64,000 nt of DNA. It comes from Lacisediminihabitans profunda. GTDB lineage: Bacteria > Actinomycetota > Actinomycetes > Actinomycetales > Microbacteriaceae. Made by a program: the position numbers and the translations under genes. Under the pieces are notes generated by a model. The model made no database searches. It had not been told where the DNA came from and saw only the letters and a program-made list of their open reading frames with translations. The stretch is from NCBI RefSeq assembly GCF_008040105.1, contig NZ_VRMG01000005.1, positions 62,001 through 126,000 on the forward strand. Direction: 5' to 3'. Shown here piece after piece: positions 33,357 to 41,670 of the stretch (position 1 is the stretch's first letter; each line of letters starts with the position of its first letter).

Positions 33357-33386
33357 TTGACGTGATAAATCGATTTACCATAGGGT
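33357..33386 (+). promoter_or_regulatory. Promoter with a 12-bp perfect palindrome (LacI-type operator)
   Basis: TTGACG (33357-33362) as -35 box and TAGGGT (33381-33386) as a weak -10, 18 bases apart, with TAAATCGATTTA (33366-33377) in the spacer. Central CG palindromes of this kind are typical LacI-family operators. The LacI-family gene at 38705, after the operon, is the likely partner. Confidence 0.6.
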
Positions 33387-33401
33387 GGGAAACATGACAG
33401 C

Positions 33402-34553
33402 GTGGACAGCATGACAGCGGAGTCGAGCGCCCCAGTCGTGCTCAGGGGCATGACCTGGGATCACCCGCGCGGTGTCGATGGCCTCCGCGAGGCAGACCCG
33501 CTCCTCATCGCCCGACACAGCGTCACCATCGAGTGGGAGGCTCGTTCCCTTCTCGCCTTCGGTGACCAGCACGTGGCCGACTTCGCCGCCGACTTCGACA
33601 TCCTGGTCATCGATCACCCGCACGTGCCCGACGCCGTCGAGGCCGGGGCACTGCTGCCCCTGGACGGCATCGCGGGCCTGGCCGATTTGGCGAAAGAGAG
33701 CGTGGGGCAATCGCACGACTCCTACCGCTATCGGGGCAGCCAGTGGGCACTGGGCGTGGATGCCGCGGCTCAGGTGAGCGCGTTCCGTCCCGACCGTGCA
33801 GACGGCGCCCCCGTCTTCTGGAGTGACGCCCTCGAACTCGCCGGCACCGGCGCGGTGCTCTGGCCGTACAAGCCGGTCGACGCCTTCAGCACCTTCGCGA
33901 CGCTGTTGGCCCAGCGCGGCGCACCGCTCGCCCGGAGCGGTCGATTCCTGGACCGCGCCGTCGCCGGCGAGGTTCTGGAATTCATGATCCGACTCGCGGA
34001 TGCCGTTCCCGCCTGGTGTGCGGACGCGAACCCCATCGACGTGGCCGAGGCCCTCGTCGCCGATAACGACTACAGCGTGGGGGTCGCGCTGTTCGGCTAC
34101 ACCAACTATTCCCGCGCGGGGTTCCGGCCGCGCCCGCTCGCCTACGACGACATCCCCTCGTTCGACGGCAGGGCGGGCGGGTCGACGCTCGGCGGCGCCG
34201 GGGTGGCGGTGTCGGCATCCACCCGGCATCCGGAGCTGGCGATCGCCGCGGCGGCGATGCTCGCCGGGGCCGAGGCACAGATCGGCCCGTACACCGCCGG
34301 CGGCGGCCAGCCGGGAAACCTGCGAGCCTGGCGCAGTGACCGGGCGAACGAGACGACCCGCGGCTTCTTCCGCAACACCCTGCGCACCCTCGAACGAGCC
34401 TGGGTGCGCCCGCGCGTGCTCGGCTGGCCCGACCTGCAACTCGCACTCTCGCACCTGGTTCGGGACGCGGTCGTGGCGCGGCGGTTCGACGAGACCACGC
34501 TCGACCGGATCGAGCGACTGCCCGCCGCCCACCTCACCGAGGAGATCGAGTGA
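33402..34553 (+). CDS. Solute-binding-protein-like protein lacking a signal peptide
   Basis: A 383-residue protein that looks like a family 1 extracellular binding protein: VLRGMTWDHPRGVDGL, DFDILVIDHPHV, ALLPLDGIAGL, YRGSQWALGVDAA, and an ASTRHPELAIAAAAMLAGAEAQ segment. But the N-terminus is polar, with no hydrophobic segment or lipobox, and no permease gene is in this operon. It begins a six-gene set of translationally coupled enzymes, so it may be a cytoplasmic binding or scaffold protein. GTG at 33402 is used because an ATG at 33394 is out of frame and meets a stop at once. Function unknown. Confidence 0.75.
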   Translation: MDSMTAESSAPVVLRGMTWDHPRGVDGLREADPLLIARHSVTIEWEARSLLAFGDQHVADFAADFDILVIDHPHVPDAVEAGALLPLDGIAGLADLAKESVGQSHDSYRYRGSQWALGVDAAAQVSAFRPDRADGAPVFWSDALELAGTGAVLWPYKPVDAFSTFATLLAQRGAPLARSGRFLDRAVAGEVLEFMIRLADAVPAWCADANPIDVAEALVADNDYSVGVALFGYTNYSRAGFRPRPLAYDDIPSFDGRAGGSTLGGAGVAVSASTRHPELAIAAAAMLAGAEAQIGPYTAGGGQPGNLRAWRSDRANETTRGFFRNTLRTLERAWVRPRVLGWPDLQLALSHLVRDAVVARRFDETTLDRIERLPAAHLTEEIE

Positions 34554-34999
34554 CCTATTTCGAAGAGTACGAGCTGGGGTCGACCCGGCAGAGCCACGGT
34601 CGCACGGTGACCGAGGCCGACATCGTGCTGCACGCCGGGCAGACCGGGGACTTCTATCCGCACCACATGGACGCGGAGTTCGCGAAGACGCTCCCCGGGG
34701 GCCAGCGCATGGCGCACGGCACGCTGATCCTGTCGATGTCGGTCGGCATGCTCGCCGGCGAGGTGAACGACCAGGCGATGAGCTACGGCTACGACCGCGT
34801 TCGCTTCATCCGCCCGGTGCACATCGGCGACACGATCACCTCTCGCAGCGAGATCGTGGCGCTGCGCGACCACGCCAAACGACCGGAGTCCCTCGGCCTC
34901 GCCGAGGAGAAGGTCGAAGTGCTCAACCAGCGCGGCGAGGTCGTCATCGCGTTCGTGCACCTGTACCTCGTCAACCGTCGACCGCGGAGCCTCTCATGA
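34550..34999 (+). CDS. MaoC-like (R)-hydratase, hot-dog fold
   Basis: A 149-residue single hot-dog protein. The hydratase motif reads GDFYPHHMDAEFA, with catalytic Asp and His in place, followed by GGQRMAHGTLIL and the C-terminal VEVLNQRGEVV. MaoC proteins hydrate enoyl-CoA or dehydrate 3-hydroxyacyl-CoA. GTG start overlaps the preceding stop (GTGA). A second MaoC-like gene, apparently without the catalytic His, is at 37046, so the two may form a hetero-oligomer. Confidence 0.85.
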   Translation: MTYFEEYELGSTRQSHGRTVTEADIVLHAGQTGDFYPHHMDAEFAKTLPGGQRMAHGTLILSMSVGMLAGEVNDQAMSYGYDRVRFIRPVHIGDTITSRSEIVALRDHAKRPESLGLAEEKVEVLNQRGEVVIAFVHLYLVNRRPRSLS

Positions 35000-35871
35000 C
35001 CGATCTCTACCAGCCGGCCCAGATGATCGACACCCATCAGCACCTGTGGAAGCCCTCCGAACGGCGATACGAATGGCTGGACGCCGTCGGGGCGCCCCTC
35101 AACGCGGACTTCGGCCCGGAGGACGTCGAGACGGATGTCGCGGCCGCCGGCATCACCGGGACCGTGCTCGTTCAGGCCGCCGACAGCTACGAGGACACGT
35201 TCTACATGCTCTCCGTCGCCTCCCGGGTGCCCGTCGTGCGCGGAGTGGTCGGGTGGGTGCCGCTCGACCGAGCCGCCGAGGCCGCGGCGGCACTGGACGC
35301 CTACGCGACGACGGTGGTGCGCGGCATCCGCGTACTCAATCACACCTACCCGGACCCGAGGTGGCTGTTGAGGGAGGACGTGACGGCCGGGGTCGAGCTG
35401 CTCGCCCCCCGCGGGCTGCCCCTCGACGTGGTCAGCATCGTGCCCGAGCACCTCGCCATGCTCGTGGAGCTCGCGGCGAGGCATCCCGACCTCACGATCG
35501 TGCTCGATCACCTCGCCAAGCCGGACATCGCCGGGCGAGGGTGGGAACCGTGGGCCTCACTGATCGCCGCGGTCGCCGCCCAGCCCAACGTGAGCGTCAA
35601 GATCTCCGGTCTCAATACCGCCTCCGGACCCGAGTGGACCTGGCGGGACTGGTTGCCGTACGTCGATCACGTCGTCGAGCAGTTCGGCTCCGACCGGGTG
35701 ATGCTCGGAAGCGACTGGCCGGTCTCGACCCTGGCCGGCGACTTCCGCGGCGTGTGGCTGGCCCAACGCCAGGTCATCGCCCACCTCGACACGGCCCAGC
35801 AGGACGACATCCTGTACCGCACCGCGCTCCGCACCTACTCGCTCGCCCTCTCCGGAACGGACCTCCCATGA
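34996..35871 (+). CDS. Amidohydrolase-family L-fuconolactonase (COG3618 type)
   Basis: A 291-residue TIM-barrel amidohydrolase. It opens with [10 protein letters not shown] (metal His pair at 14 and 16), has LDHLAKPDI and ends with [11 protein letters not shown]. This is the pattern of fuconolactonase / dicarboxylate-lactone hydrolases. It would open L-fucono-1,5-lactone made by the AKR. Coupled by ATGA to the MaoC gene before and the CoA-transferase gene after, which places the lactonase in the second operon rather than the first. Confidence 0.82.
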   Translation: MTDLYQPAQMIDTHQHLWKPSERRYEWLDAVGAPLNADFGPEDVETDVAAAGITGTVLVQAADSYEDTFYMLSVASRVPVVRGVVGWVPLDRAAEAAAALDAYATTVVRGIRVLNHTYPDPRWLLREDVTAGVELLAPRGLPLDVVSIVPEHLAMLVELAARHPDLTIVLDHLAKPDIAGRGWEPWASLIAAVAAQPNVSVKISGLNTASGPEWTWRDWLPYVDHVVEQFGSDRVMLGSDWPVSTLAGDFRGVWLAQRQVIAHLDTAQQDDILYRTALRTYSLALSGTDLP

Positions 35872-37049
35872 CCACACCGTTGCCCCTCGACGGCATGCTC
35901 GTTCTCGACTTCAGCCAGTTCCTGGCCGGGCCGATGGCGGCCATGCGTCTCGGCGACCTCGGGGCCAGGGTGATCAAGGTCGAGCGGCCGCAGGGCGGCG
36001 ACATCGGGCGGCGGCTCGCCTTCGCGGGAGTCGTGGAGGACGGCGACACCCTGTCGTTCCACATCACGAACCGCAACAAGGAGAGCTACGCGGCCGACCT
36101 CAAGAACGAGGCCGACCGCGACGGTCTCCGCGCCCTCGTCGCCAGGGCCGACGTGATCGTGCAGAACTTCCGGCCGGGCATCATGGAGCGGCTCGGCTTC
36201 GGCTACGACGCCGTCTCGGCCATCAACCCCGGAATCATCTATGCGAGCGTAAGCGGCTACGGCACCGAGGGACCGTGGAAAGATCGGCCGGGGCAAGACC
36301 TCCTCGCCCAGTCGTTGTCCGGACTGCCGTGGCTGAACGGCAGCTCCGACGACCCGCCCGTGCCGGTGGGGATCGCCCTCGCCGATGTCATCGCCTCGAT
36401 CCATCTGGCCAGCGGGATCACCGCCGCCTTGCTGCGCCGGGAGCGCACGGGACTCGGCGGCCGGGTCGACACCAGCCTGCTCGAATCGATGCTCGACCTG
36501 CAGTTCGAGCTGATCAGCGCCCACCTCGGCGACCCCTCGATCACCGTCAAGCGCGGCGCGCGCAACACCGCGCACGCCTTTCTCCAGGCGCCGTACGGGG
36601 TCTATCCCACCTCGGACGGCTACCTCGCGATCGCGATGACCCCGGTGCCGGCTCTCGGGGCCCTCATCGGGCTGGCGACGCTCGAGCAGTATGTCGACCC
36701 CGACACCTGGTGGACCGAGCAGACCGCGATCACGCGCGCGCTCGCGGATCACCTCGCGACCCGGTCCACCGAGCATTGGCTGGAGATCCTCGATGCGGCG
36801 GATGTCTGGTGCGCGCCGGTGCTCACCCTTCCGGAGCTCGTCGCCCACGACGGATTCCGCGCGCTCGACATGGCGCAGCAGATCGAAAGACCGGATGCCG
36901 ACGGCGGCCCGCCGGTCGCCATCCAGACCACCCGCTCCCCCGTGCGCTACGACGGCCGGGTGCTCAAGAACGACAGGGGCGCCCCGCGACTCGGGGAGCA
37001 CACCGACGCTATCCGGGCCGAGTTCGCCGACGAGGAGGCAGCAGTATGA
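35868..37049 (+). CDS. CaiB/BaiF family III CoA-transferase
   Basis: A 393-residue single-domain family III CoA-transferase: [51 protein letters not shown], and the catalytic Asp region [18 protein letters not shown]. It would give a CoA thioester for the MaoC proteins. ATG at 35868 overlaps the lactonase stop. Acid substrate not known. Confidence 0.87.
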   Translation: MTTPLPLDGMLVLDFSQFLAGPMAAMRLGDLGARVIKVERPQGGDIGRRLAFAGVVEDGDTLSFHITNRNKESYAADLKNEADRDGLRALVARADVIVQNFRPGIMERLGFGYDAVSAINPGIIYASVSGYGTEGPWKDRPGQDLLAQSLSGLPWLNGSSDDPPVPVGIALADVIASIHLASGITAALLRRERTGLGGRVDTSLLESMLDLQFELISAHLGDPSITVKRGARNTAHAFLQAPYGVYPTSDGYLAIAMTPVPALGALIGLATLEQYVDPDTWWTEQTAITRALADHLATRSTEHWLEILDAADVWCAPVLTLPELVAHDGFRALDMAQQIERPDADGGPPVAIQTTRSPVRYDGRVLKNDRGAPRLGEHTDAIRAEFADEEAAV

Positions 37050-37576
37050 GGAATCCCAACTCCGACCCGGTCGCCCGCCACGCGGTGCCGGTCTGGAACC
37101 AGGACGTGAAACTCTACGAGGACTACGAGGTGGGGGAGGTGGACCGCTCCATCCGCCGCACCATCTCCGAGGGGGAGGTGATGATGTTCAGCAGCATGCT
37201 GGTCGACCTCCACCCCTATGTCGCCGACGAGATCTTCGCCCGCGACGAGGGGCTCTTCGGCAGACGCATCGTGCCGGGCGCGCTCGTGTTCGGCTACGGA
37301 ATGGGCCTGATGGCGCACAACAACGTCAACACCTTCAGTTATGGCTACGACCGGCTGCGGTTCATCAAACCGCTGTTCATCGGCGACACCATCTATACGA
37401 TGCGCACCCTGCTGAGGAAGGAGCCGAAGTACGACGAGATGGGCCTGTTCACCGTGTCGTACGAGGTGTTCCGTGCCGACGACGAGCAGATCGTGCTCTA
37501 CTGCGAGCACCTGCAGACCGTGAAATACCGGGATCCGGCGGCCGCGAGGGCCCAGTCCACCCAGGCGTCATCGTGA
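37046..37576 (+). CDS. MaoC-like hot-dog protein, catalytic His apparently replaced
   Basis: A 176-residue hot-dog protein. Where active MaoC proteins have the pattern D-x-N-P-x-H-x-D, this one reads [13 protein letters not shown], with Val in the His place. [15 protein letters not shown] and [21 protein letters not shown] are the usual later segments. GAGGAGG lies 8 bases upstream of the ATG at 37046, which overlaps the CoA-transferase stop. It may be a structural partner of the active MaoC at 34550, or a thioesterase-like relative. Confidence 0.8.
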   Translation: MRNPNSDPVARHAVPVWNQDVKLYEDYEVGEVDRSIRRTISEGEVMMFSSMLVDLHPYVADEIFARDEGLFGRRIVPGALVFGYGMGLMAHNNVNTFSYGYDRLRFIKPLFIGDTIYTMRTLLRKEPKYDEMGLFTVSYEVFRADDEQIVLYCEHLQTVKYRDPAAARAQSTQASS

Positions 37577-38655
37577 TCGACCTGTTCGCCGACGTCTCCG
37601 ACTACTGCCGGCTCGTAATCCCCGAGGCGCACAAGCGACCCATCGCCATCATCGGCGCCGGGGGAATCGTCGACGGCGCGCACCTGCCGGCCTACCGCCT
37701 CGCGGGTCTGGAGGTCGTCGGGATCACGGACATCGATCCGGAGCGGGCCAGGGACGTGGCCGCCCGCCACGGCATTCCCCGCGTCTACGAGAGCCTGGCC
37801 GAGTTGCTCGCCGACGACCGGGTCGAGGTGGTCGACATCGCGGTTCCCGTCACCCACCAGCCGCCCATCTTCCGTGCCGCGGTCGCCGCCGGAAAGCACA
37901 TCCTGGCCCAGAAGCCCTTCACCGACAACCCGCAGACCGCGCGCGAACTCGCGGCGCTCGCGGCCCAGGCGGGCGTGGTCGCCGCGGTGAACCAGCAGAT
38001 GCGGTTCGACGAGGGAATCGCCGCGGCCCACCGGATGGTGGAGGCCGGCTGGCTCGGCACCGTCACGTCGTTCGCGCTCACCGTCAACGTCTTCACCGAC
38101 TGGTCGCAGTGGGAGTGGGCGAAGGCCATGGAACGCCTCGAGATCATGGTGCACTCGATCCACTACCACGATGCCGTGCGCTGGTTCATGGGCGAGCCGT
38201 CGTCGGTCTACGCCGTCGCCGGTCGAACGCCCGGCCAGTACCCGGTCGGCGAGACCCGCACGACGAGCAGTTACACGTTCCCCGACGGAAGCTCCGCCCT
38301 GGTCTCGGCCAACCACATGAACCTCGGCGGCGACAACTCCGCGGAGTTTCGGATCGAGGGGACCGGGGGCGCCATCCGCGGCACCCTCGGGCTCATGTAC
38401 GACTACCCGAACGGACGCCCTGACACCCTGGAGGTGACCAGCACCGTGCTGCCGACCGACGGGTGGGTGCCGTATCCGGTGACCCAGCGCTGGTTTCCGC
38501 ACGCCTTCATCGGGTCGATGGGGTCGGTGCTCGAGGCGATCGCCACCGGTTCGACACCGCGCAGCACGGTCGGCGACAACGTGAAGACGATCGAGCTCGT
38601 GGACGCCCTCTACCGCTCGATGGGCGCCAACGAGGTCGTGCACTTCGACCGCTGA
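37573..38655 (+). CDS. Gfo/Idh/MocA family oxidoreductase
   Basis: A 360-residue oxidoreductase with the N-terminal Rossmann loop [16 protein letters not shown] (GxGxxx), [18 protein letters not shown] and a C-terminal alpha-beta domain ([14 protein letters not shown] with the active-site His). The usual EKP motif reads QKPFTDN, retaining the Lys. Members oxidise or epimerise sugars or sugar-CoA-like alcohols with NAD(P). GTG at 37573 overlaps the MaoC stop. Last gene of the operon. Confidence 0.83.
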   Translation: MIDLFADVSDYCRLVIPEAHKRPIAIIGAGGIVDGAHLPAYRLAGLEVVGITDIDPERARDVAARHGIPRVYESLAELLADDRVEVVDIAVPVTHQPPIFRAAVAAGKHILAQKPFTDNPQTARELAALAAQAGVVAAVNQQMRFDEGIAAAHRMVEAGWLGTVTSFALTVNVFTDWSQWEWAKAMERLEIMVHSIHYHDAVRWFMGEPSSVYAVAGRTPGQYPVGETRTTSSYTFPDGSSALVSANHMNLGGDNSAEFRIEGTGGAIRGTLGLMYDYPNGRPDTLEVTSTVLPTDGWVPYPVTQRWFPHAFIGSMGSVLEAIATGSTPRSTVGDNVKTIELVDALYRSMGANEVVHFDR

Positions 38656-38704
38656 AGGGCGCGATTTCGCGCTCGGGCGGCATTCGTAGTAGACAGGCGG
38701 AGTC

Positions 38705-39718
38705 ATGGTCAAGCTCAGCGATGTCGCCGCGCTCGCCGGGGTCTCCCCGGCGGCGGTGTCGAGGGTACTCTCGGGCGACACGACGCTCCGGGTCTCGGAG
38801 GGCACGCGGCAACGGGTGATGGCCGCCGCGCAGCAGCTGGACTACGTGCCGAACCACGCCGCCCGCTCCCTGCGCACCTCCCGGACGAGCACCATCGCTC
38901 TCGTGGTGCCGGATGTCACCAGCGCCGTCTTCGCGGAACTCGCGAGAGGGGCGGAGGACGAGGCCGGAGCCCGTGGGCTCGCGATCGTGCTCGGTCGCGC
39001 CGAACGCCTGCACGACGACAGGGACTGGCTGCGCCGGTTGGTGGGGGAGGGCCGCATCGATGGAGTGATCCTGCAACTGCCCGACGGAACGCCGCCGGCC
39101 GATCTGGAGTCGCTCGTCGTGCAGGACACCCCGATAGTCGTGATCAACTCGGTGGACGACGGGCCCCTCAGCACCATCGTGCTCGATGACGCGGCCGGGA
39201 TCCGCCTGGCGATGGATCACCTCCGCCGGCTCGGTCACACCGACATCGGATTCATCGGCGGTCTGCTCGGCAGCGCGACCGGCGCCCGGCGCGAGGCCGC
39301 CTTCCGCGCGGCGATGGCAGAGGCTGGGTTGTCGCCGGAGGAGGCGTGGATGACCCGGCTCGGCTACGCGGGGACCGACGGGCGCGCCGCCGCCGTTCGG
39401 CTTCTCGAGAGCGCCACGCTGCCGACCGCCCTCGTGGTCGCGAACCTCAACGCGGCCCTCGGGGTGCTGGCCGAGATCCACGACCGTGACCTGCGGGTGC
39501 CGGGGGACATCTCGATCGTGGCCATGCACGACGTCTGGTACGCGGATGCCACCTGGCCGCCCATCACGACGGTGCGCATGCCGCTGAGCGAACTGGGCGC
39601 GGCGGCCGTCGTCGCGCTCGCGGACAGCGGCTCCGGCGTGATCCACACCGTGCTCGACTCGCCGGCACCGCAACTCGTGGTGCGCCGATCGACGGCGGCC
39701 CCGCGCGCCGGCGGCTAG
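38705..39718 (+). CDS. LacI family transcriptional regulator
   Basis: A 337-residue regulator. The N-terminal HTH reads LSDVAALAGVSPAAVSRVLSG followed by YVPNHAARSLR (hinge), and the rest is the periplasmic-binding-like ligand domain (STIALVVPDV, VDGVILQLP, LGHTDIGFIGG, DISIVAMHDV). It lies 49 bases after the second fucose operon, GGCGGAG before the ATG. The palindrome at 33366-33377 upstream of that operon is a probable target. Confidence 0.88.
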   Translation: MVKLSDVAALAGVSPAAVSRVLSGDTTLRVSEGTRQRVMAAAQQLDYVPNHAARSLRTSRTSTIALVVPDVTSAVFAELARGAEDEAGARGLAIVLGRAERLHDDRDWLRRLVGEGRIDGVILQLPDGTPPADLESLVVQDTPIVVINSVDDGPLSTIVLDDAAGIRLAMDHLRRLGHTDIGFIGGLLGSATGARREAAFRAAMAEAGLSPEEAWMTRLGYAGTDGRAAAVRLLESATLPTALVVANLNAALGVLAEIHDRDLRVPGDISIVAMHDVWYADATWPPITTVRMPLSELGAAAVVALADSGSGVIHTVLDSPAPQLVVRRSTAAPRAGG

Positions 39719-39785
39719 ACCAGAGTCGGCCACTCACCGGGGCGAACCAGTTCGAGATTTTCAGCAATTTTTGAGCCTGCAGCCC

Positions 39786-39844
39786 TTGAATTCGGGCTCG
39801 AACGACTGGTAAAAAATTGGTGAATTGAGTCACTCGGACTCACG
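39786..39844 (+). promoter_or_regulatory. hsp20 promoter with HAIR-like HspR operator
   Basis: TTGAAT (39786-39791) and TAAAAA (39810-39815) make a plausible promoter. Just downstream, ATTGAGT (39824-39830) and ACTCACG (39838-39844) are separated by seven bases, which matches the HspR inverted repeat CTTGAGT-N7-ACTCAAG except for the outer bases. HspR binding would repress the small heat-shock gene until stress. Confidence 0.65.
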
Positions 39845-39868
39845 TTTCTAGAAAGGGGAATCCTCATC

Positions 39869-40300
39869 ATGGCTATGTCTTTTGATCCTTTCAACGAACT
39901 GGATCGCCTCGCTTCGGCTCTCTTTCAGTCGAACCGAGGACAGCGGCTCATGCCCGTAGACCTCTACCAGGACGGCGGACAGTACATCCTCAACGCCGAC
40001 CTCCCGGGGGTCGACCCGGGGTCCGTCGATGTCGACGTCGACGGCCAGCTGCTCACCATCCGGGCGCAGCGAACCGAACCGACATCGGACGACGCGAAGT
40101 TCCTCGCCCGGGAACGGCCGTACGGAGCGTACTGGCGGCAGTTCACCCTGGGGGAGGGCATCGATGTCGAGCGGATCAGCGCCCACTACGACAACGGCGT
40201 GCTCAGCGTGGTGATCCCGGTCAGCGAGACGGCGAAGCCGAGGAAGATCGAGGTTAGCTCCCGGGCGAACGCGCGCGAGCAGATGACGATCTCGTCCTGA
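39869..40300 (+). CDS. Hsp20 family small heat-shock protein
   Basis: A 143-residue alpha-crystallin domain protein: NELDRLASALFQ at the N-terminus, YILNADLPGVDPGSVDVDVD, YGAYWRQFTLGEGID, YDNGVLSVVIPV near residue 120 (the conserved GVL turn) and an I-x-V tail. It is an ATP-independent holdase. Length and composition are ordinary for actinobacterial Hsp18-20. AAAGGGG before the ATG. A HAIR-like operator precedes it. Confidence 0.9.
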   Translation: MAMSFDPFNELDRLASALFQSNRGQRLMPVDLYQDGGQYILNADLPGVDPGSVDVDVDGQLLTIRAQRTEPTSDDAKFLARERPYGAYWRQFTLGEGIDVERISAHYDNGVLSVVIPVSETAKPRKIEVSSRANAREQMTISS

Positions 40301-40315
40301 CGCCGCCGGCCGCAC

Positions 40316-40363
40316 ATTCACGGAGGCGAAAATTCACAGAGAGGAAGATTCACAGAGGCGAGG
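40316..40363 (+). repeat. 16-bp imperfect tandem repeat, three copies
   Basis: Units start at 40316, 40332 and 40348, each beginning ATTCAC and containing GAGG or GAGAGG-like purine tracts. They fill the gap between hsp20 and the small gene at 40373, whose ribosome site GGGGAGG overlaps the end of the third unit. They may give several ribosome-site-like sequences in series. Confidence 0.6.
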
Positions 40364-40372
40364 GGAGGCGAC

Positions 40373-40630
40373 ATGACAATTGCGACTATCGCGATGCCGC
40401 CGGTGGATGAGGAGCGGGTACTGGCCTGGACAGAAGACCAGGACCTGGTCGATCGCGTGTTCCTCGAACTCGTGCGCACGATCCGACCCCCAGTAGTGAG
40501 CACCGACACGCTCGCCCTCCCTCCTCTCCAGGATTCGGTGAGGCGCCCCGACCGACCCCAACGAGCGTCGGTTTCCGGCTCCGAGCGTGATTGTCGGGCC
40601 TGGCAGCGATCGCCCCCGGCTCGGGGCTGA
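40373..40630 (+). CDS. Small hypothetical protein downstream of hsp20
   Basis: An 85-residue reading frame beginning MTIATIAMPPVDEERVLAWT, with an acidic, helix-prone first half (EDQDLVDRVFLELVRTI) and a basic Arg/Pro-rich tail. GGGGAGGCG lies a few bases before the ATG. I recognise no family. It may be co-transcribed with hsp20. The second half may be coincidental coding, so a shorter or frame-shortened gene is possible. Confidence 0.45.
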   Translation: MTIATIAMPPVDEERVLAWTEDQDLVDRVFLELVRTIRPPVVSTDTLALPPLQDSVRRPDRPQRASVSGSERDCRAWQRSPPARG

Positions 40631-40763
40631 TTCGCGAGAAGCCCTGCGCCGGTGTGTGTCCCGCGCCGGTCTCGGCCGATTCAGAGCCCGCTCTTAGGCT
40701 GCGGTTGCACGATGGAGTTTTCCGGTGCAGAGTCGCCTCGGCCACCGAGGCGAGGAGCCTGAG

Positions 40764-41591
40764 ATGAAGAGACCGTCAGACGCAAGCCGGCGGGATGGCG
40801 TGCCGGACCGGGGCACCCTGGGCAACGGGATGCCGTACCTCCGCGCCGGGGCGGGCGGCCGTCTCGTGTTCCTTCCCGGGATCGCGGGAGGCGCCCGCCC
40901 GGCCACCGCCCTGGATCGGCGCGTGCAGGGCGGCCAAATCAGCCTGTTGGCCCGTCATCACGAGGTGTGGTGGATCGGTCACCGCCCGGGGCTGCCGCCG
41001 GACTTCGACATGGCCTCGGTGGCGGGAGAGTACGCGGACACCCTTCGGCACCTATTCGGCGATCCCGTCGACGTCATCGGCGTTTCCACCGGCGGCAGCA
41101 TTGCGCTGCAGTTGGCGGCGGACCATCCGGACGTGGTGAACCGCCTGGTGGTGGTGTCGTCCGCCTACCGCCTCGGCCCGAGCGGTCGCCTCGCCCAGCA
41201 GCGCACGGGCGCCCTGCTCCGTGCGGGCCGGCCGCAACGAGCCGCCGCCGAACTCATGTCGCGGCTCGGCAGGAACGCCGTGGAGCGCAACGCGATGACC
41301 GTGGCGGGCCTGATGCTCGGGCCGATCGTCGTCGGCAACGACGACCCCGACCTCTTGGTGCTGCTCGACGCCGAAGACGGGTTCGACCTGCACGGCCGCC
41401 TCCCCGAGATCACGGCGCCGACGCTGGTTCTCGGCGGTGACTCCGACGGATTCTACCCCGAGAGCCTCTTTCGGGAGACCGCCCTCCGCATCCAATCTGC
41501 ACGCCTCGTGCTGTACCGGGGGGTCGGGCACATGACGACCCAGGGCAACCATCGGCTCGCCGCCGACGTGCGTGCCTTCCTCGAGGATTAG
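40764..41591 (+). CDS. Alpha/beta hydrolase
   Basis: A 275-residue alpha/beta hydrolase: LVFLPGIAGGARPAT (oxyanion region), nucleophile elbow GVSTGGSIALQLA (Ser about 107), VVVSSAYRLGP, acidic residue in LVLGGDSDGFYP and His in YRGVGHMTTQG. GAGGAG 6 bases before the ATG at 40764 decides the start over an earlier GTG. Substrate unknown; no signal peptide. Confidence 0.8.
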   Translation: MKRPSDASRRDGVPDRGTLGNGMPYLRAGAGGRLVFLPGIAGGARPATALDRRVQGGQISLLARHHEVWWIGHRPGLPPDFDMASVAGEYADTLRHLFGDPVDVIGVSTGGSIALQLAADHPDVVNRLVVVSSAYRLGPSGRLAQQRTGALLRAGRPQRAAAELMSRLGRNAVERNAMTVAGLMLGPIVVGNDDPDLLVLLDAEDGFDLHGRLPEITAPTLVLGGDSDGFYPESLFRETALRIQSARLVLYRGVGHMTTQGNHRLAADVRAFLED

Positions 41592-41670
41592 GCGATCCCT
41601 GCGCGACGACCAGAGTCAGCGCACCGGTGCCCAGGATCGCCACCCGAGATGGCGCCTCCATACTGGAGGA

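Noticed and set aside
34000-35871. A 623-codon frame running from inside the binding-protein-like gene to the lactonase stop
   Set aside because: The part before 34996 is a shadow of two other genes; the lactonase fold starts at the ATGA overlap at 34996.
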